DNA of 15,158 bases from an uncultured Candidatus Saccharibacteria bacterium (GCA_903891235.1 CAITDW010000181.1:1-15158); one strand, 5' to 3'. Counted from the first letter of the stretch, positions 1 to 6,488 are shown. Notes: generated by a model from the sequence alone, not told the origin. Numbers and translations: made by a program.

Positions 1-107
1 CGAGACATAGATCACCTATCAATGCCTTTGTGCACATACTATCCACGTTTATATCTTATTGCCTTAAGAAAAATAAACCTTCAATAAATCATGGTTTTGA
101 TCTATCT

Positions 108-206
108 CTAAACTATACGCTTATCCCGAACTGAGGTAATTTGCATATCTAGATCTTGTTCTTTGGTGCTAATACGTGCATAGCCAATATTTTTAGGTAT
201 TCTCAT
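108..206 (-). pseudogene. Serine recombinase (resolvase/invertase) N-terminal fragment
   Basis: This 32-codon reading frame starts with ATG at 206 and ends at TAG (110-108). Its product begins like the catalytic N-terminus of serine resolvases/invertases: IGYARISTKEQDLDMQ, in which the Ser of the R-x-S-T motif is the known catalytic nucleophile of the family. Similarity stops after about 25 residues. A full resolvase is about 180-200 residues or longer, and no continuation of the catalytic domain is visible in any frame between 107 and 1. The fragment starts in an ATGA overlap with the stop of the Tad2-like gene upstream, so it was probably translationally coupled to it. I read it as a decayed or truncated recombinase that cannot be active alone. 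A recent deletion joint, or an assembly edge, could also produce this. Confidence 0.7.
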
Positions 207-466
207 TCGTGATGAAGAGTAACAATAGTCCAATCGTTTGCTGAAATATCCTCTTTGGTCAACTTAAGATGCTTCTCAATGCTTTGGCCTTGAAATGATG
301 GATTAGTCGAATATTTTGTAAAAAATGTGATTCCGACATCAGAGCTATGTACTTTATCATCATCTTTTCTTTTTACCCAATGGCCTTCTATGAGAGCCTC
401 TATGGCTTTCGCAAAAGTGTATAATTTAATATTACCCTCGTTATCCTTGACTTCTATATATTTCAT
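203..466 (-). CDS. Tad2-like (DUF2829) small protein
   Basis: This 87-aa protein starts at ATG 466. An earlier in-frame ATG at 472 sits only 2 nt from the AAGGAG ribosome-binding site, whereas 466 has an 8-nt spacing. The sequence follows the pattern of the DUF2829/Tad2 family: an N-terminal segment FAKAIEALIEGHWVKR, a beta-rich middle, and a C-terminal signature LTKEDISANDWTIV. Characterised phage Tad2 proteins block Thoeris immunity by sequestering its cyclic ADP-ribose-type signal. Whether this homologue does so is inference, because many DUF2829 proteins are untested. It is the first gene behind a near-consensus promoter (523-551), and its stop overlaps the start of a recombinase remnant (ATGA). 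Two other candidates of this family lie at 2522-2743 and 9659-9955. Confidence 0.65.
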   Translation of the reverse strand: MKYIEVKDNEGNIKLYTFAKAIEALIEGHWVKRKDDDKVHSSDVGITFFTKYSTNPSFQGQSIEKHLKLTKEDISANDWTIVTLHHE

Positions 467-522
467 TCTCATCTCTCCTTTTATTTATGAGTATTTAAGA
501 CTTAGTTTTATAAGATGCCAAT

Positions 523-551
523 ATAATACAGAATTGAGGGTTTTTTGTCAA
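523..551 (-). promoter_or_regulatory. Sigma70-type promoter of the Tad2-like gene
   Basis: On the minus strand, a perfect -35 TTGACA (551-546) and a -10 TATTAT (528-523) are separated by exactly 17 bases. Transcription would start near 516, about 50 bases before the chosen ATG at 466. Confidence 0.7.
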
Positions 552-562
552 TGAGGAGAGCT

Positions 563-590
563 GTCTTATCATACACTTGTTTGATAAGAC
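563..590. repeat. 9-bp inverted repeat (GTCTTATCA ... TGATAAGAC)
   Basis: Perfect 9-bp arms (563-571 and 582-590) enclose a 10-base centre, just upstream of the promoter at 523-551 and about 50 bases beyond the end of the 641-1066 gene. There is no T tract after the hairpin on the minus strand, so an operator or processing site is as likely as a terminator. GAGGAG occurs on both sides of it. Confidence 0.5.
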
Positions 591-640
591 GAGGAGTGTA
601 TATTAAGTAGCTTCTCTGCTTTAATGGCATTTTTTATGAT

Positions 641-1066
641 TTAATCTTTAAAAAACGGTGCAAACATAGATTCTAATTCAAGATTGAGTTCAAACTCATT
701 AGATATCCTGTTTATTTTGCCTAATGTGTGTACTTCACCAAGCTCATATTTATCTTTTATATAATTTACTATTTTATCGCCAAAAAGATATTCCACTTGT
801 GCTAAGAACTTTTTGCTACCACTAATGTCGTAGATATTAAATCTCAGTTTTTTTTCACTTAGTTGCTTTCCTATTATGGCCTTATGATTGAAATTGAATG
901 TAGAAATCAAATGATGCAAAAAATCTACTATCTCGCCATAATGATCAAGTCTTATCTTAAACAAATTATCTTTTCTTGCTTTATTAGCAATACAGCCTTG
1001 ACTTATAATAGCCAGCATAGTAACAAATGTTGAAATAGCGATAATCCAATTTGATAATTCTTCCAT
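641..1066 (-). CDS. Unknown protein with one N-terminal membrane anchor
   Basis: A 141-aa protein I do not recognise. Residues about 6-28 form one hydrophobic segment (WIIAISTFVTMLAIISQGCI). After it comes a hydrophilic, probably helical cytoplasmic part that begins with a basic stretch and the pattern RLDHYGEIVDFL, followed by Lys-rich segments and an acidic C-terminus. This architecture, a short TM helix followed by a helical tail, is common in small hypothetical proteins of mobile elements, but I cannot assign a role. The start at 1066 has an AAGG-type ribosome-binding site. It begins 11 bases after the stop of the DUF5681 gene, so the two are probably co-transcribed. Confidence 0.7.
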   Translation of the reverse strand: MEELSNWIIAISTFVTMLAIISQGCIANKARKDNLFKIRLDHYGEIVDFLHHLISTFNFNHKAIIGKQLSEKKLRFNIYDISGSKKFLAQVEYLFGDKIVNYIKDKYELGEVHTLGKINRISNEFELNLELESMFAPFFKD

Positions 1067-1077
1067 ATTTTTAAACC

Positions 1078-1554
1078 TTATTTTATTTTTGCATCTTCAT
1101 ACATACTATGAATAATTTTTAGTTGCTCATCAGACATGAGCTTATACATATCTTCACCCTCGTCTTTCTTAGCTTCTGGTTCAATGGTTTTAAGCGTTCT
1201 CATTTCATCCATAGCCTCATTGTGTGTTAGCTCCTCAAACTGAGGCAACGCCTTGGTAATAGCTTCTAACCTATCTACTCCGTCCTCTTGAGCAACAACT
1301 ACAGTTTGATTTAACCAATCCGTAGGAATTGAGACTAACTCTTTAAAATATATTTGCTTTGCTAACTGTTTACTAGCCGCATCGCCATTATTAAAATCAT
1401 CCCAAAGTATTTTGTATGCAGTAGGAATATCTTCAGCAGCTCTCTTTCGCAATTCAAGTAATTGTTTTTTTAATGGTGAAACAGTTCCTTTAGGCCTACC
1501 TTTAGGATTACCAGACGCTCCTTTTGTAAAACCAGTCTTTTTAACTTTTGTCAT
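1078..1554 (-). CDS. DUF5681-type protein (phage terminase-associated)
   Basis: A 158-aa protein taken from ATG 1554. A TTG two codons upstream at 1560 is possible, and neither start has a clear ribosome-binding site. The N-terminus carries KGASGNPKGRPKG (about residues 12-24), the hallmark of DUF5681 proteins, which are typically encoded next to phage or gene-transfer-agent terminases. The rest is charged and helical, with an acidic linker near EAKKDEGED and a C-terminal helix. In the family the basic N-terminal motif is thought to contact DNA; a small-terminase-like role is inference. No large terminase, portal or capsid gene is present in the window, so the gene may be a remnant of a packaging module or be used for something else. 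It lies upstream of the membrane-anchored gene at 641-1066. Confidence 0.7.
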   Translation of the reverse strand: MTKVKKTGFTKGASGNPKGRPKGTVSPLKKQLLELRKRAAEDIPTAYKILWDDFNNGDAASKQLAKQIYFKELVSIPTDWLNQTVVVAQEDGVDRLEAITKALPQFEELTHNEAMDEMRTLKTIEPEAKKDEGEDMYKLMSDEQLKIIHSMYEDAKIK

Positions 1555-1565
1555 TATCAATTTCT

Positions 1566-1590
1566 GTTGTTATTCATTGTTATTAACAAC
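1566..1590. repeat. 7-bp inverted repeat upstream of the DUF5681 gene
   Basis: GTTGTTA (1566-1572) and TAACAAC (1584-1590) are perfect arms around an 11-base AT-rich centre, immediately upstream of the start at 1554. This could be an operator or a leader hairpin. The surrounding gap (1561-1664) shows no convincing promoter. Confidence 0.3.
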
Positions 1591-1664
1591 GAATTCTTAA
1601 TTTATTTACTAGTATACCATATAACAATTAATGTTTTTAATAAAATACATTATCATTACTAACA

Positions 1665-1865
1665 TCATGTTACTCCATATTGAATTAAAACCGAAAGTAC
1701 TGCATCTCTGCCATCTCCTGCTGTTCCTATCCCCGCTGCTTGCGTTATAAGATCTACGTTACTTGATGGTAAGAACGCATTACCTAATAATTTTGCTAAG
1801 TTAGTTGAATCGCCAATTGCTACGTATTCACCGAGTAGAGTATCTATCGTATCTTTTATCGCCAT
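1665..1865 (-). CDS. Small unknown protein, 66 aa
   Basis: I do not recognise this protein. It has an acidic N-terminal helix (MAIKDTIDTLLGEYVAIGD) followed by a small-residue-rich central part with Gly, Ala and Asn (QAAGIGTAGDGRDA) and a hydrophobic end. It has no convincing membrane span. A ribosome-binding site (GAGGA) lies 10 bases before the ATG, supporting real translation. It begins 6 bases after the stop of the 79-aa membrane gene and is the last member of the dense minus-strand array that starts at 6442. Confidence 0.6.
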   Translation of the reverse strand: MAIKDTIDTLLGEYVAIGDSTNLAKLLGNAFLPSSNVDLITQAAGIGTAGDGRDAVLSVLIQYGVT

Positions 1866-1871
1866 AGTATT

Positions 1872-2111
1872 TTAGTCCTCAAAAATGTTAAATAAGCCCC
1901 AAGGAAGTATAATCCTAAATAAGGCAAAAATGGTTAACTCAAAAAAAAGCGTAATCGCTATTGTTAATATCAGACGCTCCCAAAATGTACCTAAGATAAC
2001 GTTGTATTCATTACTAAGTAGACCACCCATGGTATTACAAAGTATATACCAACCTAAGGTAATAAAAGTTTTCATAATTTTACTAGAATTAGTATAAAAA
2101 TTAAACATCAT
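1872..2111 (-). CDS. Small two-span membrane protein, 79 aa
   Basis: Two hydrophobic segments are visible: about residues 14-32 (TFITLGWYILCNTMGGLL) and about 45-70 (RLILTIAITLFFELTIFALF), separated by a short polar stretch. This predicts a hairpin in the inner membrane. No family is recognised. Small two-span proteins in mobile elements can be holin-like, toxin-like or immunity-like, but nothing here decides between these. The ribosome-binding site before 2111 is weak (AGG). The gene sits 13 bases after the ankyrin gene and 6 bases before the 66-aa gene, in a co-directional array. Confidence 0.6.
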   Translation of the reverse strand: MMFNFYTNSSKIMKTFITLGWYILCNTMGGLLSNEYNVILGTFWERLILTIAITLFFELTIFALFRIILPWGLFNIFED

Positions 2112-2124
2112 TTTTGTTTGCCTA

Positions 2125-2520
2125 TTATTTATTTCTTGTTCCTAGAACGGCTTTATTATCGATTAAATATTGTCTAATTTCTGGCCATGAATATTCATAA
2201 GTGAAATCCAAAACAGTCCACCCTCGATCGTCTTTAGCATTGACGTCAGCACCCTGCTTTATTAAATACTTTAAAATATCTAAACAGCAAAAAGTTGTAC
2301 TTCTCATTAAAGCAGTCCTATCCCTTTCGTCTCTAGCTTCAATATCTGCGCCCTGATCAAGCAAGTATTTTACCACATCTAAATGTCCGTACTGGCTGGC
2401 TTGAAGTAAACTTGTACTATTGTGTCTAGCACGGCTATTGACGTCTGCTCCTAAAGCAATAAACTCTTTTACCTTTTTAAGATTACCACATGCAGCTGCT
2501 TCAACTATAGTCATTTCCAT
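2125..2520 (-). CDS. Ankyrin-repeat protein
   Basis: A 131-aa protein built almost entirely of ankyrin repeats, about 33 residues each. The first starts near EAAACGNLKKVKEFIALGAD, the next near STSLLQASQYGHLDVVKYLL, and another near TALMRSTTFCCLDILKYLI, with a final partial one near WTVLDFTYEYSW. The repeats keep the usual GAD(V/I) turns. Ankyrin proteins bind other proteins; in intracellular bacteria many are host-directed effectors, but this short one without a secretion signal could equally act inside the bacterium. The start at 2520 is chosen because AAGAGG lies 6 bases ahead of it. The longer reading from 2541 would overlap the upstream gene and has no site of its own. With this start the gap to the upstream Tad2-like gene is one base, indicating translational coupling. 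Confidence 0.85.
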   Translation of the reverse strand: MEMTIVEAAACGNLKKVKEFIALGADVNSRARHNSTSLLQASQYGHLDVVKYLLDQGADIEARDERDRTALMRSTTFCCLDILKYLIKQGADVNAKDDRGWTVLDFTYEYSWPEIRQYLIDNKAVLGTRNK

Positions 2521-2521
2521 T

Positions 2522-2743
2522 TTATCCTCTTTTATAATCATCTAATATTATCCAGTCATTTGCTTCAATATCACTTAAACTAAATACCCACTCAGTAGCT
2601 TGAACTTTACCATCTAAAAAATAAGAAACTATTTCATCCTTATCGTCATCTGTATAAAGACAAAAATAATGGTCAAAACTATTATTTTTTCTTTGCATCA
2701 ATTTACCTCTTCGCATAAGTTTTACTGCTTCTATAAAATTCAT
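2522..2743 (-). CDS. Tad2-like (DUF2829) small protein, second copy
   Basis: A 73-aa protein with the same outline as the 203-466 product: an N-terminal helix FIEAVKLMRRGKLMQRKNN, a beta-rich middle with several aromatic residues, and the C-terminal signature FSLSDIEANDWIILDDY. This fits DUF2829/Tad2, whose characterised phage members bind Thoeris signalling nucleotides; the function here is not shown. Its ribosome-binding site (AGGAGG) is strong and overlaps the stop of the SSB gene, and the start lies 9 bases after that stop. The C-terminal Lys-Arg-Gly codons overlap the ribosome-binding site of the ankyrin gene. The three genes SSB, Tad2-like and ankyrin are thus tightly coupled. Confidence 0.65.
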   Translation of the reverse strand: MNFIEAVKLMRRGKLMQRKNNSFDHYFCLYTDDDKDEIVSYFLDGKVQATEWVFSLSDIEANDWIILDDYKRG

Positions 2744-2752
2744 ATACCCCTC

Positions 2753-3244
2753 CTAAAATGGTATTTCATCATCATGTAGTTCTGACTCTACATGACTGTT
2801 ATTAAATTCTCCTATTTTATACCTATCACTAGCTACATTAGCTACATGAGGCGCTGCCCCTTTATTCAAGCTTTCGCTGCTATAAGTAGTTTTATTAGCT
2901 TCTGCTTCTTTTGGATAAGTTAGAATATTAAAGTCTGTTACTAGCACCTCAATATTTGCTTCTGCTGTGCCACTACTAGTAGTATACGCTTTGGCCTTAG
3001 GTACACCTTTAACCAACACACCCATTTTGTCTTTGACATATTCCTTAATGTTTTTAGACATTTTTTCAGAGTTAGATTTACATTCAAACCAAGTAGTATC
3101 CTGTTGTTCTTGACCATTCTTATCTTTGTATTTTTTGTTAACGCTCATTTTAAACGTTACCCAATTCGGATAATCTCTTTCATTTGGACATCTTGCATCT
3201 TGGTATACGTAGCCTATTAGTTGTATTTCTGCGTTATTTCTCAT
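2753..3244 (-). CDS. ssb: Single-stranded DNA-binding protein
   Basis: A 163-aa protein with an N-terminal OB-fold domain (about residues 1-110): the start NNAEIQLIGYVYQDA, the core WVTFKMSVNKKYKD, and TTWFECKSN followed by VKDKMGVLVKGVPKA. A disordered, Asn/Ser-rich linker follows, and the acidic tip DDEIPF is the conserved SSB tail that recruits replication and repair partners. It coats single-stranded DNA during replication and recombination. As an extra-chromosomal-type SSB it would serve the initiator encoded just upstream and the ERF/YqaJ recombination pair on the other strand. Its start overlaps the end of the 51-aa gene by 11 bases. The ribosome-binding site is weak (GAGAG), suggesting coupling. 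Confidence 0.92.
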   Translation of the reverse strand: MRNNAEIQLIGYVYQDARCPNERDYPNWVTFKMSVNKKYKDKNGQEQQDTTWFECKSNSEKMSKNIKEYVKDKMGVLVKGVPKAKAYTTSSGTAEANIEVLVTDFNILTYPKEAEANKTTYSSESLNKGAAPHVANVASDRYKIGEFNNSHVESELHDDEIPF

Positions 3245-3389
3245 TTTTTCTCTCTAACCTATTGTTTTTATAAACCACTCCATAATCAGAGCAAATCTTC
3301 TCGTAATTTTCCTTGGCAACATCTATACCTTTCAATTTAATATTATCTAGTACATCTTCGACTAATCTTTCATATAAACCTTTGTTCAT
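3234..3389 (-). CDS. Small unknown protein, 51 aa
   Basis: This frame fills the gap between the initiator and SSB. ATG at 3389 lies 2 bases after the initiator stop, with GAGGG as ribosome-binding site inside the last initiator codons. The stop (3236-3234) lies 11 bases inside the SSB start. The product is a charged, helical small protein (starting MNKGLYERLVEDVLDNI, ending NNRLERKNEK). No family is recognised. Its spacing and good ribosome-binding site make it a likely real gene of the replication operon, perhaps a small partner or regulator of the initiator or SSB. That role is inference. Confidence 0.6.
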   Translation of the reverse strand: MNKGLYERLVEDVLDNIKLKGIDVAKENYEKICSDYGVVYKNNRLERKNEK

Positions 3390-3391
3390 TT

Positions 3392-4996
3392 TCACCCTCT
3401 TTTTATTGTTTGTTTTGAAAAAATTAACGGCCTATTTCTATTATCCTCATCCCGTAGTTCTATGGTCAAATCGCTAGCTAACACTGTGTTTTCTAACTCC
3501 ATTCCAAACTTATCATCGATCCATTGAATAACACAAACTGATCCAACTAGAATTAGTTTTTGACTAGTTGAATCATCGCTTACACGCAACTTATCAAACC
3601 AGTTTTTGAAAATATGAATAGCTATTTTTTCTTCGTGTTTTTTTAGCAAAACTTTAGTTAATTCAGCTTTAAACCTAAGCCACTGTGGGTTATTGCATGA
3701 GTTGCTTACCAAAACCTCGCTTTTTGCCAACACGCTTTGACTTCCCAAGTGTCCAGTTGTTACCACGGCTTGAGTTTTAGCCAATACAAGCTTAACATCT
3801 TCACCATAGACGGATTGTATGCATCTTCGTATTTTAGCTTTCTCAATGTCGTTGAAAGATACTCCAAGACCAGGCTTTATATTGACTTTGTCATGTTCTA
3901 GCTCTTCAAACGAGCAGTTATCTTGAATTTCATTAGATGCTGCTCCAAAGGCATCGAAGATAGCCTTTGAGAGCAGCATTTTCCTAGTTTCCTTATCAGG
4001 TATAGGATTTTGTTCTTCTTGTTTCATAAAAACTTCTTTTTTATTGGATAAAATTTCATTTTTTGGCTGATCTATGCTCTCTTTAATAGGTGAGATACTT
4101 GGTATAGTTTCAACCTCGGGTTGAAGAACCCCTATGTTTTCCTGCCTCTGGATTATTTTTATCATCAACGCAGAAAGACTACCATCACTTTGCTCGTTTG
4201 GATCTCTTTGCATTCTCTGCAAGTGTATAGCTTTTTCCTCAGCAGCGGTTAGGATTTTTGGTTTCTTAGTATCGTCACAAGCTGTGACTGTTTCCTTTGG
4301 TTCAGGAATAGCAACTTGCGAATGCTCCGTCAGGATAGCATTCGAGAAAGTTGTGTTTTCCGTTTCTTGCGCACGCGCTGTAGATTTTATTAATATAGGT
4401 ACTTCCTTAAAAGAAGAACTTAGAGAGCTTTTTAAGCTCTCTTGTTCTTCTAAGTGGTTATTGGGTATTACGTATATATTGTCCAGATTTTTCTGGATAG
4501 GGGTCAAGGTATTTTGGGAGAGATATCCTTGGTTTTCTGGATATGTTGTAGATACTTTTTTAGGTTTTTCTAATCCAATTTCACTATAAAAATGCGGGGT
4601 ATCTTTCCACACTAAAATATACATTAAATTGTTAAATCTTTTACCGTAAAAATATTCCGTTCTAAAATCTCTTGTGATTAATCCAAGTTCTTCGAGTAAC
4701 ACAAATTTTGTTCTTATGGTTTCACTTGTACACTGATATTTAGTAACAAAATGTTCATATCCTGTTTGGAAACCGTGACCTTTCAGTTTAGATGAATATA
4801 TTACATTACCATCAACTTTAGTTTTTTTAAGTTTAAACCAAGATCTAACCTCAACATAAATAGCGATTGCTATATGATCAGGTTTTCCATCTTTCTTAGT
4901 AATAATTTTATATAAAGATTCTGGTGTAATATTCCCTTGTTCTTTCAAAGTGATTTTTTTAACTTTAGACGTAGATTTATGGATGGCCTTACTCAT
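3392..4996 (-). CDS. Replication initiator with winged helix and DnaA domain I-like module
   Basis: A 534-aa protein. Residues about 20-130 form a winged-helix-type DNA-binding region (ITPESLYKIITKKDGK, then KYQCTSETIRTKFVLLEELG and RDFRTEYFYGK at 109-119). A long, low-complexity polar linker spans about 150-430. The C-terminal part (about 439-505) has the pattern of the DnaA N-terminal domain: W439LRFKAEL, then HIFKNWFDKLRV and SVCVIQWIDDKF. In DnaA this module contacts the helicase and DnaA partners. No AAA+ ATPase is present. Proteins with this module are described on rickettsial plasmids as DnaA-like initiators, so a role in starting replication of the element is likely though inferred. 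It overlaps the upstream winged-helix gene by 8 bases (ATGAGTAA), indicating coupling, and is followed by the 51-aa gene and SSB. The domain I module here is C-terminal, the reverse of its place in DnaA. Confidence 0.75.
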   Translation of the reverse strand: MSKAIHKSTSKVKKITLKEQGNITPESLYKIITKKDGKPDHIAIAIYVEVRSWFKLKKTKVDGNVIYSSKLKGHGFQTGYEHFVTKYQCTSETIRTKFVLLEELGLITRDFRTEYFYGKRFNNLMYILVWKDTPHFYSEIGLEKPKKVSTTYPENQGYLSQNTLTPIQKNLDNIYVIPNNHLEEQESLKSSLSSSFKEVPILIKSTARAQETENTTFSNAILTEHSQVAIPEPKETVTACDDTKKPKILTAAEEKAIHLQRMQRDPNEQSDGSLSALMIKIIQRQENIGVLQPEVETIPSISPIKESIDQPKNEILSNKKEVFMKQEEQNPIPDKETRKMLLSKAIFDAFGAASNEIQDNCSFEELEHDKVNIKPGLGVSFNDIEKAKIRRCIQSVYGEDVKLVLAKTQAVVTTGHLGSQSVLAKSEVLVSNSCNNPQWLRFKAELTKVLLKKHEEKIAIHIFKNWFDKLRVSDDSTSQKLILVGSVCVIQWIDDKFGMELENTVLASDLTIELRDEDNRNRPLIFSKQTIKRG

Positions 4997-5570
4997 TGGT
5001 TTCCTTTTTGTTAAATGGGATAATTTGTGCAGGGATATTTATTGATATTTCAAAATGATTTTCTGAAATTAAAAAAGTAATTAGACTTAACTTTTTTAAT
5101 AACTCTAAAGCTCTTCTTATTCTTTGTGGTGTTTCATTGAATAATCTTAGCCATTCATTTTTAGGAACTGAAAGACTGTTATCAGAAGAGTTTGTATGGT
5201 CTATTATATCAATTAGATCGCTCAATAAGTAACCAGCTAAATAACCATACTCCTTATTTTTCTGAGCCATTCCCGTAATAATATCAATAAAAATACGATG
5301 TGATTTTTCCCCGATATATTCTTCTTCTAAAAAAGAAATTGTATCTTTATCTAGATGCAGCCCTCCTGTATTTTTTCCATCTAAACAAAATTCGCCGTCA
5401 ATATATCCATCCTTATCAGATAAACTTGCATATAAATCACCTAATACAGCTACCCCTGTTATCCTTTTATAATCAGGGCGTTTTTGTTTGTGATCTAAAA
5501 ACGAATAGTACCAATTGGCAGGCACCAATATAATTTCAGGATTATAGTTATTAAATTCTTCTGTACTCAT
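4989..5570 (-). CDS. Unknown protein with C-terminal winged-helix-like region
   Basis: A 193-aa protein without a recognised family. The N-terminal half is mixed alpha/beta with many aromatic and acidic residues (EIILVPANWYYSFLD). The C-terminal part (about 135-185), with NEWLRLFNETPQRIRRALEL then LKKLSLITFLIS, looks like a recognition helix followed by a wing, as in replication-initiator and regulator winged helices. It lies directly upstream of the initiator, overlapping it by 8 bases, and 2 bases after the 56-aa gene. A GGGAG ribosome-binding site precedes the ATG at 5570. Context suggests a DNA-binding partner of the initiator or a regulator of copy number; that is inference. Confidence 0.7.
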   Translation of the reverse strand: MSTEEFNNYNPEIILVPANWYYSFLDHKQKRPDYKRITGVAVLGDLYASLSDKDGYIDGEFCLDGKNTGGLHLDKDTISFLEEEYIGEKSHRIFIDIITGMAQKNKEYGYLAGYLLSDLIDIIDHTNSSDNSLSVPKNEWLRLFNETPQRIRRALELLKKLSLITFLISENHFEISINIPAQIIPFNKKETNE

Positions 5571-5572
5571 GC

Positions 5573-5743
5573 CTAACTCCCTTTCTTTTTTAGAATTTTG
5601 TCGAGTTCTTCTACTTTTTTAACAAGCTTAGCTTTTAGCTCAAGCCATACTGCATCAGTGTTGTACATAGGAACTACATCACCGTTCTGCATTTTCGTAT
5701 AACCAACTAATTCCTTATTAGATTCTTGCTTCCCTTTTTTCAC
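5573..5743 (-). CDS. Small lysine-rich protein, 56 aa (GTG start)
   Basis: This gene uses GTG at 5743, preceded by a strong ribosome-binding site (AGGAGG) 6 bases away, and ends 2 bases before the 193-aa gene. The product starts MKKGKQESNKELVGYTKMQN, continues through GDVVPMYNTDAVWLELK, and ends in a basic amphipathic helix (KLVKKVEELDKILKKKGS). It may be a small DNA- or protein-binding factor, but no family is recognised. The GTG start overlaps the stop of the preceding 49-aa gene (GTGA), so the two are coupled. Confidence 0.65.
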   Translation of the reverse strand: MKKGKQESNKELVGYTKMQNGDVVPMYNTDAVWLELKAKLVKKVEELDKILKKKGS

Positions 5744-5889
5744 GCCTCACCTCCTAAAATTAAATCAAATAACATGTCAAGATCATCCAAGAATAATTCT
5801 TGGAAAGTTATTCCCTCTTGCATTCTTCGCCTTGCTCTTGCGGCTATAATCATGATGTGTCTTTCCCTATCTGTTGTCATAGTATTCAT
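5740..5889 (-). CDS. Small unknown protein, 49 aa
   Basis: ATG at 5889 follows a strong AGGAGG site at 4 bases; a second in-frame ATG at 5880 is also possible. The product has an Arg-rich helix (IIAARARRRMQEG) followed by an acidic, hydrophobic C-terminus (FLDDLDMLFDLILGG). It overlaps the end of the 191-aa gene by 23 bases in a different frame, and its stop overlaps the GTG of the 56-aa gene. Overlaps on both sides and the good ribosome-binding site argue that it is translated. Function unknown; the basic helix would fit a nucleic-acid or protein contact. Confidence 0.6.
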   Translation of the reverse strand: MNTMTTDRERHIMIIAARARRRMQEGITFQELFLDDLDMLFDLILGGEA

Positions 5890-6442
5890 GACTCCTCCTA
5901 ATGTTATGAATATTGGTTAAGAAATAACCTTTCTCAGTTTTTGTGACTCTAGCTTTAAAACAAAGATAATCTCCTTTTTCTACGTTAAGACGTTCTAGAG
6001 TATTTGAGTTACCGTCTTCTGGCTTTAAATCTAGCCACGTGCTGTTGATACAAATAGTTTGATTGATATTGTGAACATCGCTAAACCTAGCTTTTTTAGT
6101 AGCCCCAAAGCGATGAGTTTCCTCCTCGATCTCATCGAACTTCGCAAAAAACGTCATGTTATCAAGAGTTTCGGGTTCAATTGGCTTTACGTATAGCTTT
6201 TTACCACCCGTGTAATCAGATCTATAATCTCTTTCTAGTAAGTATTGGTCGTCTAGAATCTTTAAGTGTTTTTGAAAGGTGGGAATAGAAGTGCCGTATT
6301 TTTCTTCCCATGTTTTTTGATCTATATAAGTAAAGCCATCACGTTCATATTCCTCAAGTTTTATGGCTATCCAAGATAACTTCACACTATCTGAAATATG
6401 CTGCCTAACTATCTTTTTAAATAAACTTTGATCAATATGCAT
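5867..6442 (-). CDS. Winged-helix protein with C-terminal OB-like domain
   Basis: A 191-aa protein. Residues about 15-90 form a winged helix: a helix around WIAIKLEEYERDG, the recognition region TWEEKYGTSIPTFQKHLKIL, and a wing with RDYRSDYTGGK at 71-81. This stretch closely resembles residues 84-119 of the initiator (KYxxS, L, RD-x-R-x-x-Y-x-x-GK). The C-terminal part (about 130-185) is beta-rich with STWLDLKPED, then GDYLCFKARVTKTEKGYFLT, a pattern typical of small OB-like domains. It is the first gene of the array running to 1665 and lies just downstream of a palindrome (6489-6512), so it may autoregulate the operon or help the initiator. Both ideas are inference. No strong ribosome-binding site is seen before 6442. 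Confidence 0.7.
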   Translation of the reverse strand: MHIDQSLFKKIVRQHISDSVKLSWIAIKLEEYERDGFTYIDQKTWEEKYGTSIPTFQKHLKILDDQYLLERDYRSDYTGGKKLYVKPIEPETLDNMTFFAKFDEIEEETHRFGATKKARFSDVHNINQTICINSTWLDLKPEDGNSNTLERLNVEKGDYLCFKARVTKTEKGYFLTNIHNIRRSHEYYDNR

Positions 6443-6488
6443 ATATTTTTATAAATGTTGTTTGACATCTATAAAAAAACCTGATAGG

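Noticed and set aside
1..107. Continuation of the recombinase in another frame
   Set aside because: All three minus-strand frames are interrupted by stops or show no resolvase-like sequence.
4134..4589. Long open frame on the plus strand opposite the initiator linker
   Set aside because: It is antisense to the polar linker of the initiator, has no ribosome-binding site and gives a low-complexity Cys/Ser-rich product; shadow of the real gene.
5726..5920. Plus-strand open frame
   Set aside because: It is antisense to two small minus-strand genes that have strong ribosome-binding sites and stop/start overlaps.
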